This document shows positions 1-13,300 of a stretch of 64,000 nucleotides of DNA, piece after piece (positions within the stretch are counted from its first letter, which is position 1; each line of letters opens with the position of its first letter). The stretch comes from Baylisascaris procyonis. Its lineage: Eukaryota; Nematoda; Chromadorea; Rhabditida; Ascarididae. The notes below the pieces were generated by a model. It had not been told where the DNA came from. It searched no databases and worked only from the letters and a program-made list of their open reading frames with translations. Both the position numbers and the translations under genes were made by a program. The stretch is from contig JAZARR010000152.1 in NCBI GenBank assembly GCA_037389465.1, forward strand, positions 682,001 to 746,000. The letters run 5' to 3'.

Positions 1-506
1 ATTTCATGCGATACGGTATTGTTTGCCTCGTAGCATCAAGATGAGTTTATAGTCGAATGGAATACATTTAATGCAATTGCTGCCACTTAATAAAATAGTC
101 GATAGAAAGGTAAATAATTTGAGTGATAATTAAATGATAAATTATTAGGAAGTAAAACAAGTAAATCAACAAAAGAGGTTAGCAAAGCATTGCTGTATTT
201 GCGTCACGTCTTCAGTTTCCATTTTTATTAAAAAAAATTTTTTTCCATTGAATTTTTCAGTGAAAATATATGCATCTATTAGTGACTAACATATGGAGAT
301 TTCATTTACATTTGCAATAATGATATATTTTATGTGATCATATAAAAATGACATTACCAGCAAAGAGATATGAAGGGGTTTGTTTAATGATGTGACTTCC
401 CACACCCTCCGTATCCTTTTCTCTTATTCAGGGAATTTTTTTTTCCATTTCCGAAAGCTTATAATCGCCGAACGTTTGGATTGTGTGTTGATCTCCTTCC
501 AGGTGA
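1..506. other. Noncoding, AT-rich
   Basis: No gene or repeat recognised. Could be intron of a gene that ends in the possible exon at 507-653. Confidence 0.5.
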
Positions 507-653
507 TCGAACACTTGGAGCTTGGATAGCAACACTCGGATAACAGCTATAGATGGGAGCAATTTGGTGCGTACTTTAGATTTTTTCGTTAGCGACATGG
601 GAATTCTTAGTACTGGAAATTCTGAAGAGATTTTAGAAGAAAACGATAAGTGA
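507..653 (+). CDS. Possible 3'-terminal exon of a gene starting upstream of the window
   Basis: From about 521 (after a GAG) an open frame reads LDSNTRITAIDGSNLVRTL, then FFVSDMGILSTG and SEEILEENDK before TGA at 651. The composition is protein-like and richer in G/C than its flanks. The better acceptor TTCCAG ends at 502, but in this frame it leads straight into TGA; the other two frames after it stop within 8 and 13 codons. No family was recognised. It may be chance. Confidence 0.25.
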   Translation, partial: SNTWSLDSNTRITAIDGSNLVRTLDFFVSDMGILSTGNSEEILEENDK

Positions 654-1362
654 TGTGAGTGAAGAAGGTGTATGTTTATAGTGATGGGGAAGGGGAGGGG
701 TTCTAGGTCAGGAATGGGGAAAGGAAGGGAAACGGAGGGTGAAGGGGCAGGGGGTGATATATTTCTAAATGGAAGGATGTGTGAAGGAATTTACTGCAAG
801 TGTATATCAACGTTACAAAAAGCGCATAAGAATGCATATTGACGCTAACAGTGACAGTTGATTGATTGAGTGCTGATCTCGACCGCTTGCGATCCTCTCC
901 CTCACGATGACGTCATCGGCTTCCACTAAACGATGCGTTTCGTTGAGAAGGCGAAAATTAACGGTGTGCTGTAGGTATTGCAAGGCTTGCTAGCTCATTT
1001 TGTTGACTCACCTGTTTCATTAATTTAATTTTAATTTAGTTATTGCTTAAATTGCCGTTTGATTAACAATTAAATTACTATTTAAAAGAAGTATGTAAAT
1101 CCCCCTTTTTTCTCTCAATTCCTCAGTTCCAACGTTTGCATCAATATTTTTTCTCAAATTCAATCATTCTCCACGTGGTTATGATTATTGACTGATGTAT
1201 ATGATGTGATATAAGGTGTGTACAAGTTATCCTAGCCATGCTATAGTACAGCGTGTTATCTTTATTGTAAAACATATTATTTTTGCAATATGTAGCTGTG
1301 CTGTATTGGATATTGGTTGAAATGTGGGCAATTTTATTGATATTTTATAGCACATAATTGTT
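654..1362. other. Noncoding with a small CpG-bearing island
   Basis: A purine-rich G/A stretch at 686-750 and a GC-richer patch at 870-990 that includes a TGACGTCA palindrome (908-915). No coding frame supported. Confidence 0.5.
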
Positions 1363-2378
1363 CTATACTATTGAATTGTGCTATACTATTGAATTGTGCT
1401 ATACTATTGAATTGTGCTATACTATTGAATTGTGCTATACTATTGAATTGTGCTATACTATTGAATTGTGCTATACTATTGAATTGTGCTATACTATTGA
1501 ATTGTGCTCTACTATTGAATTGTGCTATACTATTGAATTGTGCTATACTATTGAATTGTGCTATACTATTGAATTGTGCTCTACTATTGAATTGTGCTAT
1601 ACTATTGAATTGTGCTATACTATTGAATTGTGCTATACTATTGAATTGTGCTATACTATTGAATTGTGCTATACTATTGAATTGTGTTATACTATTGAAT
1701 TGTGCTATACTATTGAATTGTGCTATACTATTGAATTGTGCTATACTATTGAATTGTGCTATACTATTGAATTGTGCTATACTATTGAATTGTGCTATAC
1801 TATTGAATTGTGCTATACTATTGAATTGTGCTCTACTATTGAATTGTGCTATACTATTGAATTGTGCTATACTATTGAATTGTGCTATACTATTGAATTG
1901 TGCTCTACTATTGAATTGTGCTATACTATTGAATTGTGCTATACTATTGAATTGTGCTATACTATTGAATTGTGCTATACTATTGAATTGTGCTATACTA
2001 TTGAATTGTGCTATACTATTGAATTGTGCTATACTATTGAATTGTGCTATACTATTGAATTGTGCTATACTATTGAATTGTGCTATACTATTGAATTGTG
2101 CTATACTATTGAATTGTGCTATACTATTGAATTGTGCTATACTATTGAATTGTGCTCTACTATTGAATTGTGCTATACTATTGAATTGTGCTATACTATT
2201 GAATTGTGCTATACTATTGAATTGTGCTCTACTATTGAATTGTGCTATACTATTGAATTGTGCTATACTATTGAATTGTGCTATACTATTGAATTGTGCT
2301 CTACTATTGAATTGTGCTATACTATTGAATTGTGCTATACTATTGAATTGTGCTATACTATTGAATTGTGTTATACTA
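1363..2378. repeat. 18-bp satellite, about 56 copies, with 324-bp higher-order period
   Basis: The unit is CTATACTATTGAATTGTG. A CTCTAC variant occurs at 1507, 1579, 1831, 1903, 2155, 2227 and 2299, so the pair pattern recurs every 324 bp (18 units). A TTATAC variant is at 1687 and at the right end. Because 18 is divisible by 3 and the unit has no stop, two + frames stay open for over 340 codons; these are not genes. Confidence 0.97.
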
Positions 2379-2399
2379 TGCTATACTCGTTGAAACATA

Positions 2400-5300
2400 A
2401 GCGCAATTTCGCGTTAGACAGCTATATTGCTTACCATTTATGGTACATATCAATAATCGTTTTGTATATTGATGATTTAGTGATAGACGATGAATCATAG
2501 ATGAAAAGTTTTACCCCATTGAAGGAAATGATCGATGCATAAACATTTCGACGAAAAAATTTTTGCGCCATTTTTGAGGGCGCCGATTCATTTGGCGCCA
2601 ATTTAGTCAAAAAAAAGAAAAAAAAAAAACGTTGTCTTTCGTTGCTGTAATGGAAATTCCCAATGTTATTTCACCCACAAAATTGCTTTACGGCATTATG
2701 TTTGTTATATATCATCTGAATTATCTGTTTCAAGTTGGTTTTTCGTAAGAAAATTTATTTATTTTTTTCATTTTTTGCATCATTTTAGGGTGGTTCTGGT
2801 TTCTCCTCTCTCCCCCCACCCCACCTCCTGTTTTTATTATTTTCGCTGAGAAATATTTTACAAAAATCTAGGATGATTTCGAATATCGGTGCTGATGTTG
2901 TCTTGGATTGTTTAAAAATCTGCAAAGGTTTTTTCTTAAATCTTTTACTCTGCGTCTCTTGGTAAAATCACCATTTTCTATCGTGGATGCTGATATCGTT
3001 GAAAGATTTAAGCATAGAGGGAATTGTATTTGAGTTGAATGAAGGATTATGACATCATCGAATTTCGTGCATTTACATATTTGACATCACAGGTCAATTT
3101 CGATACGACTTACGATGATGCATATTTTATGGTGGTGTGAAATAGTGTAACAAACGAAAATCATAAATGCGTCATGGGGTTTAGTTGTATTATTTCGATG
3201 ACGTTTTCAAGATGACGTCACGCATTTTTTATTATTCGCACAATATGTTTCTAGAATTTTTTATTACTCTTTACTATTTGACAATAGAATTTTTTGAAAA
3301 GAAATTTTCTTTTGAGATTCGAAACATTAAGCTATAGGTTCAAATGTTGATTGATTTTTTCTCAGTGAATTATTCCAAATTTTTGATAGATTTCAAATGA
3401 AGTGAGATTTTTTTCAAATTTTTTCACCTAAAAAATATTTTCGATAATTTTTTTTTCTTTTTTTGGAAAAAAACAAACAACGAACTATTAACTGGTGAAA
3501 AATAATTTATTTTAAATTAAAAAAAAATTTTTTTTTAATATATTGACTATTTTTCATGTTTTGTTTCTCGTAAACTTTTGGTTTGCGATGAAAAGATAAA
3601 TGTTTTTTGGAGATTTGCCAAAAGCACGAGAACGATCGGGATTTTTGAACAACAGTTGTTTGAGTAGTCGTCGATGGTATGCCGCCCGTATGGCGCCATT
3701 CTCTTCTAATGTTCTTCGTCAAAAGTTTATTTTTTTTTTTTCTGTTTCATTTGTTTCATTTGCAATTTTATTTACACTAACGAAATGTTAAACCGCAAGA
3801 ACTCGTATCGTTGAAGATAGTCATAACTCAATGAATATTATAAAACGTTTTGCGATTGTTTTTCAATTGCAATGCAATTGCAAACAAACTATTGAGTGAT
3901 TGTTTTGCAATTGCAAAGTGGTAAGCAATTTTTTTTGTAGTTTTTAATTTTGGAACTTAAAGAGCAATTTAAATATTTGCACTGTGTTAACGTTCCTCGT
4001 CTATCAAGTAGTCGTCTGACGTCATCTTTGCCGTCGATTCGTTTGCAACAAATAATTGCATTTGAAAGTTATCCTTTATTGTTAATCCATTGCGATAATT
4101 GTACTTAATTTTGCAGTGATAAAATTTCTTTGCCTTTTATATATTCTGTCCTTTTCGATTTATTGAATCAGTCGTAGTACAAAGTAGAAGGAAGATGAGG
4201 AATTCCTTGTTTAAAAAAGTTTACTTTTAGTTTTAAAAAGTTCTTTGAAAATTTTTATTACATTTGCAATACGAAGGAAAAATATTGCAATTCTCAACGA
4301 TCATTGTGAAGGATTTTTGATTCATAAATTTCACCTCAATTCTAATGAGAGAACTTTTTTTTTTCAATTAAAAAAATTTTTTTTAAAATCAGTCTTATGA
4401 AGTAGGTCGTTTTTTGTGGAATCTACTGTATTTTATGAAATCTGTATACTGTTAAAAAAAAAATTTTTTTTTCAACATATTAATTCATTCCACTCATTGA
4501 AATAGTTGTTTTAATTTAACAGTTATTTTTATTTATAGATAAAAAAGTGGTATTTTATCGATGGCATTTTTTTTAATATATATATTTTATATTAAAAATT
4601 TATAAAAATCTTAGCGTTCTTTGAACTTTGGTCGTTTATTTTTCATTAAGAGGATGGCCTTCTCCTTGGCTGCATCAGTTGTTGGGTACAATCATGACCG
4701 TATGATCTGACATAACCCCCTCCCCCCTCTCCTTGGCCACATCATTCAATAAAACCTTCTGTAGTCTTGAGAAATCAGATAGATTCTCTGCTTCTGTTCA
4801 AGTCTATTCGATATGTGCTGTCTTAAGTATATATTTCGGATGAGCAACGTGAGGGGGGGGGGGAAGGTAGTTTGTTTTATAATAGCTAATTATTGTTAGT
4901 ACTTTCGTACCAGATGGCTGCCTTTAAAGGTTTTAATTCCTCTTCAGTTTAAAAATGAAGCACAACATTTGTTTTTATTTATAATTTCGTTGGTTTATTT
5001 AGTAAATATTTTTCCTGGCGGAAAAATTTTTTCTGTGAAATTAGAACATGATGATAACATACTATTGGCAGTGAAAATATGCTACTGGCAAGTAGCCAAG
5101 TCTCGATTTTTTTTATTGCTGCATTTTTTGCGTTATTTGAATTCATGTAATTCTTTTTTTTTTTTTGGTATATTTTATTAATCACTGAATTTCTTGTTTC
5201 TAAGTATATATAATTTAAAATATTTTTTTTAAATTCTAATTTTTAACTACAGTAATTTTAAATCTCTTTTTCATTAAATAAAATAGTAAATTTTGAAAAA

Positions 5301-7219
5301 TCTTCGAGTTATAATTTCGAAAAAATATTTTTTTTTTGACGAAAGTTGCGTCTGTTTCTAAGATAATTGTTTCTCTTCCTCCACAACGTCCAAGATGCAG
5401 TATTGAAAATGCTGATAATTGTGTTCGATTTAAGAAAAAAAGAAAAGAAAAACATTGTTATATTCCATTTAAACGATAATATTCATGGCGCCTTGTGATG
5501 AATCTAACAAAATATTCAATGCACATTGTATTTGCAACTAAACGTTCTTCATCCTTTTCAACGATAATAGTTTATTATCGATCATGCAAAATTTATGACT
5601 TAATTATTTTTCAATTCCTTTTTTTTAATCTTCGTGATTGAACTAGAAAAAATTTTTTTGATCATATGTATATATGAATTTTTTTTTAATATAGGAATTT
5701 ATATGTTTAAAAAAATTTATAAATATAGGAATTTTTATTTAAAAAAAAAAATTCTATTGAATATAAAACTTTAAAAAATCCTAATGAGTTTAGAAAATCG
5801 ACACCGTTTAGGAAAAATTGGAAAGTTAGATCTTGAATAGAGGGCGTTCAATCCTCATCGAGTGGCAAAGTAGATTTCCAATGGCACGAATAAATTGTTG
5901 AAACGGCAACCAAAAGGGAATTTTATTGTTTTTTTTTTTTTTTTGAAATACTGATATACAAAAAAATTTTCCTTTTTTTGTGGTATTTGAAGAAATAACA
6001 AAAATTAAATTTAAATTTTTTTTGTATTTGAAGAATTGATTGGTCGTTCTTAGAGATATGTGATAAATAAACGAATGATTTGCGCAATGAACTCATCTTC
6101 TTTCTTTCTTTCTTTCTTTTTTTTTAAACCTCCAAATCGATTCCCTTAGAGTAGTTTTTTTTTTTTTTGGCAACGATTATTGATCTTTACTTTTAAAAAA
6201 TGTTTTCTTTTCGTGGCAGATCGTTCGATATGATCGCAGATAGGAGGCAAATGAAGCTAAGTTCTAAGCATCACTTTCATAGTGGGCAGTTGTTTGATTG
6301 CAGAGCACTGTGTGAAGTGAAACGTAAAAGTTTTATGCTCAACGTTTTATCCCGTCACGTATTGATGCCTCAAACGTGCGTTTATTTTGTTTAACTTATT
6401 GATGCTTTTCCCCCCACCCAAACTCAATTTTTGTCTATTCTCTATATTTTCATAGTTGTGTCTAAATATTATTCGCTGTTTCTTTTTTTTTCGCTCTCAA
6501 TTTCCATAAAGTGACATTTTGCTCAATGGGGGAAAAAATAGCGAATTTTTATGAAGGAGAAAAAGGATTATAACATATGGAAATGTGAATATGTCGGTAT
6601 TTAATTGATGTATTGCATTTTGTTTGAATATTCTTCGCATTTAATAGAGTTGCGTTTTGAATAAATGCTCCCTATGGGGGTTTATAGTTGAAGAGTGACT
6701 CTAAGCTTGATGTGATATTTTAAATGACTATTTATAAGAGTAGAAAATAATAAATATTCAATTTTGTTATGATAAACTATTATACAATTGAAACCTGAGG
6801 AATAGGATGATTATTTGCATTTAGCAATAACAATTGTCAGTATTAAATTGCCTTTTTTTGTTGCACATAACTGAAATATTTTCCATTTCGAAGAAAATTG
6901 TCGCTTGAAGTTGTAACATTCAGTGTTCGAAATTTGCATATGCAAATTTTTTCAACCAATAAATTAATTCGTCCATTTTAATGTGATAATTCGATCGTTA
7001 GTTCTTGATGATTCAATTTTAATTGCTTTGAAAGCTCAAATGCTAATAGTCTTAACAATTATAAATTTATTTGGTAGGCTATCTTCTATTTCTGACCAAA
7101 TTTCCTTATTCCTTAAAAACTTCTGCGATAGCTTGCGTATGCTATTTAATTCACCTTGAAAGTACATAATATTTAGTATGATATGTGATCTCGAAGTGTT
7201 TCTACAATAAAACATTTTT
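2400..7219. other. AT-rich noncoding stretch
   Basis: Dense A/T clusters with adjoining poly-A and poly-T, an 11-base G run (4853-4863), two TGACGTCA sites (3213 and 4017) and four GGCGCC palindromes between 2575 and 5495. Short open frames at 3507-3791, 4969-5185 and 6200-6394 have no recognisable domain. Confidence 0.6.
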
Positions 7220-7342
7220 CCCGTAAAAACCATCTGTCGGTTTTTACCGATAAATCATTTTCCGATAAAAACCATCTGTCGGTTTTTACCGATAAATCAT
7301 TTTCCGATAAAAACCATCGGTCGGTTTCTACCGATAAAAACC
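7220..7342. repeat. 42-bp tandem repeat, three copies, each containing an inverted repeat
   Basis: Units begin at 7220, 7262 and 7304. Each carries CCGATAAAAACC followed by CGGTTTTTACCG, which can fold as a hairpin with one mismatch. The third unit has diverged. Confidence 0.9.
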
Positions 7343-10300
7343 TTTTTTGAATTTAGAAACTTAAACCATTTCTTTCTTAAACCATTTCTCGGAAATTTTT
7401 TTTTATTATATTTGAATTTAGAAATTTCTATAAATTCAAAAATTTTGACATTTTCAAATCACGAATTTTTACAGTTTCCGAAAAAACCCCATTTTATTGT
7501 ATTAGTTTTTGCAAGTTTTTTTATCTCCTCAAAACTAATATATACTCAAGGATTGAGTATTTTAAATGACAATCATTTCGACATGTTTTGAAATATTTCT
7601 TTTTCTTATACATTTCAAATCGACTTTAAAACTTTACAATAATGAGATCCATCACGATCGCATCGTCCAATCTTTATCACTCATTGCTTTTCGTTGATTT
7701 CCTTTGAAGCACCGTATTTCGACGCTTTTTTTTTGCTGCTCGATGCATAGTTGCAAAGCTAACTGATTGCTTTTAGCATTACGGCATTTCATCTCCGTTC
7801 TTGCGGTTCCGCTTAACGATTTGAATCCATTAAAAAAAAAAATTCAAATCAACAATAGAATTGAATTATAATTTTTTTTTTCAAAGTTTTTGAATTTTTA
7901 TGCTTTAAATAAATATTGGAAAAAATATATAAATGAGAGATATTCATTTATTATTATTATTAAATGTTTTCTATTTGTTTATTTTTTTTTCGATCTATAT
8001 TCTACTATCTACTATTTACATAAACGTTAAGCAATGTTTTGTGACAATTGTTGAATTTTTTTTTTTTTTTTTTAGAGAGAGAGAGAGAACTATCGTTGAA
8101 TCAGCCTTGCCAATGTCCCGGGCAATCTTCATAAGTTCAAATTTTCCCAAGAATTTTGGGAAATTTTTCTTTGGCAGGAAATTTTTAAAGGAACAAGAAG
8201 AGATCTATTCATTATTGTACGGCGTAAAAATTTTTATTTATTTAAAGCTAAGGCTGAAATGATATTTTATAAATGTATGTTGTTGAGTTTTTGGAGGGCA
8301 TTCATCTATGGAAGGGGAGCAGCAGGCAGGGATTCCCCTCCCTTATTTCGTTACCCCCGTGCCTGGGAACTTGCCACTTCGGGAATATTGACATTTTCCG
8401 TTTCGAGCATTTGAAAATTTGCATCACTGGCTTTTGGCAATTTGTCAACTTTCACCGTTGACGAATTTGGCATCTTGCCAGCTTTTCTCAACGTTTAAGA
8501 AGTTAGGTAGTTTTTCTTTTCCCGTGGGAAATTTCTACTCACGTTTGTTCGATAGTAGGATCATTCGATGAATAGGGGTTATAAAATTAAGAAATTGTAT
8601 CATAATATGGATGTATTATCACTTGTTCTCGTTGATCAGTTTTTTTCAGCAATTTATTTGTCTCACATTTGAAAACGATAATATAAAAAATGCAAAAAAC
8701 ACGTATTGTGCCATCTAATCTATCAATTGTTTATTAATGATGATAATATAACGCATAAATTTTCTCTCTTCGCAATTATTTAGGTGGACAATTAAGTTAT
8801 TTAATATATTCGGCAATTATTAAGTGATATAATGAATAATTTTTTGTAATTTTTAAATTATTCGATTTAAGTTTATCTCTGAAATTTTAGACAATATTAT
8901 TTGTGGACTTTGAACGAATCAAATATTGAGCAAATATGAGATCGATTAAAAAATTGCACTTGAAATTTAAGTAAGTGGTGAATTATGCTAGATAAGCTAC
9001 CACATTATGTACTTTTATAACTCCTTCATTTGACCGACCGGTTGCATAAAGTTCTTTATTTTTTTTTTTTAAGAAAATTTAATTGAGATGAAAAATATAA
9101 GCAAATCCTTGAGTTGGTTGTGAATGTCCGACAAATTTGCATACCTACAGACATACCGACAGACATCGTGCATCTTTACAAAGCAAATATGCGAAAAATG
9201 TATAAGTAAATATTTGTCTTCTATGTGTCATGTTATTTTTCACTTGTCTGTTAAATGTCAAAAGGGCGTTTTCTCGAGCGTTGACTTTTTTTTTTCTTCT
9301 CTTCAAGGTTGCATTTGGGAAAAATTTTCCCACCTAAGGTTATCATTAGACAGATGTGTATAGGTTTATTGATAAATATTTTAGAGAGAAAATTTTCGAC
9401 TTATATAAATATGTTTTAGATTTTCTTAGATATATTTAAATATATTTTAGATATTTTAGATATTTTAGAAATTTTAGAAATTTTCGACATTGAATCAAAA
9501 GTTCTAAGTGAATAAAATCGTAAAAATTCACATTTTTTCTGCGAATTTAGAAAATACGATCCTTAGAAAGGATCGTGGACATTCTAAAGAAATCAAAATC
9601 AAATCGATTTCTTAAGTTTTTGAGCATAGTAAATTTCTACTCTTTATGCTTGTTGGGATAATTTTTTGTTCAAATGTTTTTTCAAAATTGTGGCAACAAA
9701 AAAATTTAAATATTTATTGAAAAGAAAAAGAAATGTTCAAATATTTCTGTTTTTTTTTGCGATATTACTATCATCGATGGTAAATATCGCAAAATAAAAT
9801 ATTGAGAATGCCTGTTTTATTTTATTTCTTTACTAGTAAAACCTTAGCCTATATGGCTTTCAACCCTCCCAGTTGAATAACATGTCATTTGAAGACGATT
9901 ACAGATTAGTTTAATCTTGGAAATCGTTTGAAATTTCTTTCCCTTAGGGAATTTTTTTCCGGATTCCGAAATTCCGAAAATTCCTTCCGGATTGAAACCT
10001 GAAAATTATTTCATAAAAATTATAATATATCACATTGAAATTTCACCATCTTTTTAGTGAGCCAATGAAATTAGCCGTTTCGTTTTTTTCACTGAAAATT
10101 TTCTGATTGATCCCAACGAAGTATTGCTATTGAATTTTTTTTTTTTAAATTTTAAATTTCAAGCATTCTCTATCCGTCTTCTTCAATCATTTCATTTCTT
10201 ATTGTTGGCGACATCAATAAGCGTATCATAACAATAAAAAGGTGACTGTTCTATGCATTGAGATAAAGGATTTTTTTTCGACATGGGAATTTTTAAGGGT

Positions 10301-13300
10301 CAAAAAGATGATTTTGGGTAGGCGAAAAGGTTCCCATCTTCAGGGGAGATGCAGAAATTCCAGAAAAAAAAAAGTTGAAAATGGCGAATCAATTCCCAAT
10401 CTCTAAAATAACCTCTCATTTCCATGCAATCCTAACATAATTTATTTCTGACAATAGCTCAGTGAAGAGGATGCGTTAATTAATTTCGAAGATAGGTGTA
10501 ATTTTTTTTCTAAGGTAAAATTTTGTTACTCACAATTGGTTATAAAAAAAAATTTTTCGAATTAATATATTCGAGTTTTTCATACTTTTTAAAAAAATAT
10601 TTATTGCAGATACCAGCTTATTCAAAGAATCGTAAAAAAATCCAGAATGTCTTTCATGATTGTTTGGTAGATTTTTTTCTGGTTATCAAGGATTTAAAGA
10701 AAAAAATAAATCTTAAGAATTATTTAATTCAGCACTAAATTTATTTGAAATAAAAAGTGTGAAAGTAGGATGAAAACGATCAAAAAAAAAAACGAAAAAA
10801 CTGGACATAAGTAAGAGTATGAAAAATATATATATATATTGAAAGACATCATTGGTTGGTAGGTAGGCAGGCGTAAGCAGGCAAACAGCATAACGGCTGT
10901 CATCATTGAGGCTTTCGCGTGCCAATACTCTATGAACGGCGTCGTTTTGCACTACCAGACGGCGCCCGTGACGTGCGTGAAACACACTTTTGCCCGCCGT
11001 TTTTCAATTGCGTCTCTCTAACCCGATTCGCTAAGCGTTGCCCCTAGCTAATCACCCCCCGTTTTCCACCAAATTTTTCTTTTTCTTTTCGTTTTTCTAG
11101 CTTTTATTTAAATTTTACCAATCATAATTACCTTGGTTAATAACACCTGCCAGGTACTAATTAATAATATTGATTTTATTCTATGAATTTTGCATACTTT
11201 AGTTATTATTATCCTGGTATAGTTTGTTAAGGTTCATTTCAAGTAAATTATTTACCCAATTATTGTTGAATCCTTTTCTTTCTTTCTTTTTTTTTAAATT
11301 TATTTATCCTAGTTTGTATTTATTTAAATAGCAGTCGATAATGCTGAATTATCTTTAACGTTGATATTCGATGTTAAGGTATCGTTGCAAAATTGCTAAA
11401 ATTTCGTTGCATTTTTAATGAATGACGTCATTTATTTTTTCAAAAATTTTTAGTGGTGATAAATTTCTCATTACTGCTTTTATATTTAGTAAATTTTTAA
11501 TTTCATTTGATGTAGAAATGCTCTGTGAGGTTATTATATCTATGCACTATGTTGGGAGTTTTTGTTTGTTCGTTTCGTGTGTCTGTATGAGTCTGTCTGT
11601 CTGTATGTCTGATGGTTTTAATTTGCTAGTTAGGAAAATATATAAATGATCTGTGTTATGATTTCATACAATTTGCACTAGAGATTAACTCGAAGGTGAA
11701 TTCCCCCTTTATTTTATTAACTGCTATATAAGTTTTTATGCAATTAACAATTCAAATTTTCATTGCATAACCGGTCGAATGTGTTTCTTTTTTTTTTTTT
11801 TTGAAGTTGCATTTTTTCTTGAAAATTTATCCGACCGGTTGGTCTCATCGTTAATTATGCAACCGTTCGGTCGTATAATCTCACTAAACGTTGTTTTAAA
11901 TTTCATTCTAATGCTTACGCGAGCGCTTTATATGATTTATTGTGGTGCAAAATGCGCATATTGTGTTATTTTATTGGCGCGTTTTCCTGTTTATTGGCTC
12001 TGCACCAGCATCTATAAATTTCTTTACATTAATGGAGATTCCCTTATTGTAATGAGGATAGATAGTTTTACCCGGTAGATATACCGCCTGGGTGGCACTA
12101 ATTGTAATCCACTTCATATAACTTACTTGCTGCACTAATCGTCTTTTGCATTAACCTATAATGCAATCCATGGTATGACCGGAGTCGAGACCGGAGCCGG
12201 ATTCAGTTGACAAGCAAAAAAAAAAATGGTACGCTCCTGGGATCAACGAAAAACATATTGCCTAACATTGCTGGAATTTTAGATTTTCAAGGCGCTTTTG
12301 TCGTATCGAGCGGTTATGACTTATTACATAACATGGCGGATATTTTTCATGGATTTAGCATCGCTACGTCGCTAATTATCTATAAATTAAATTATTTAAT
12401 TAAGCTTATTAGCAAATGTGTTTTTTTTTTCTTCTTGGTTTTTTCCTAACCATGGTTGCATTTCACTTATTACTGCTTAACTAAAGCCGGTTCCGGTCTA
12501 GGCCTCCGTCACAACCGGAATTGGATTTTAATAAAGCTTTTCTTAGGGCGATGATGACTCATAGAACGTATCGTGATATTTTAAAAAGTTCAACGGTAGT
12601 AGATACCAATTATCTAAATTTTTCAATTTTTATTTTATTTTTAATATTCAATTATATTATTCGATATGTTATCCAATTTTTTTTTCTTTGAATTTCCAGC
12701 CATCTAAATCAAATCATCAAATGTTTTATGTTGCATTTATATGATCTGATAACAATTTAATTATTTCGTTTTTGATCTATTTTCCAATTTTTTTAAAAAT
12801 TATTTCTATTTTTGCTGTTTCAATTGCTATATAGATTATATCTTATAATGAGTATAAATATTACTTATTTTAATATTTTCCTCAAATTTTTACATAATTT
12901 CTTTGTTTGATAAGTTTGATAACATTTTTTTTCATCTTCAGTTTTTAAAAGTTTTCCTTTTTTTTAAATTTTTTAATTCTGAAATTTATTAAATTTTTAT
13001 TATAATAAACTTTTTTAAGTTTTCATTTTTATTATAATAAACTTTTTTAAGTTTTCATTTTTTTTTCTTTATAATGGGGCAGATTGTAAAAATTTGGAAC
13101 GAAGATTTTTTTTCGAATGACCTCCCATATTAGAGTTCGTATTGCTTGTTTCAACCTTGGCAAAAATTATATACATTTAAAGGTCGAAAAAAATTTGCAC
13201 GCTTTTTGATTGACCGGTTTTTTATTTACACTTATCACATTGTAGAGGAATGTATTCTTTTTATTTTTTTTTTTTTTTGAGAAAGTTCGCATGAGTGGTC

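Noticed and set aside
1358..2500. Open frames of 380 and 340 codons (TIELCY and NCAILL repeats)
   Set aside because: They are translations of the 18-bp satellite; the unit length is a multiple of three and has no stop. No start context, no domain, and two overlapping frames are equally open.
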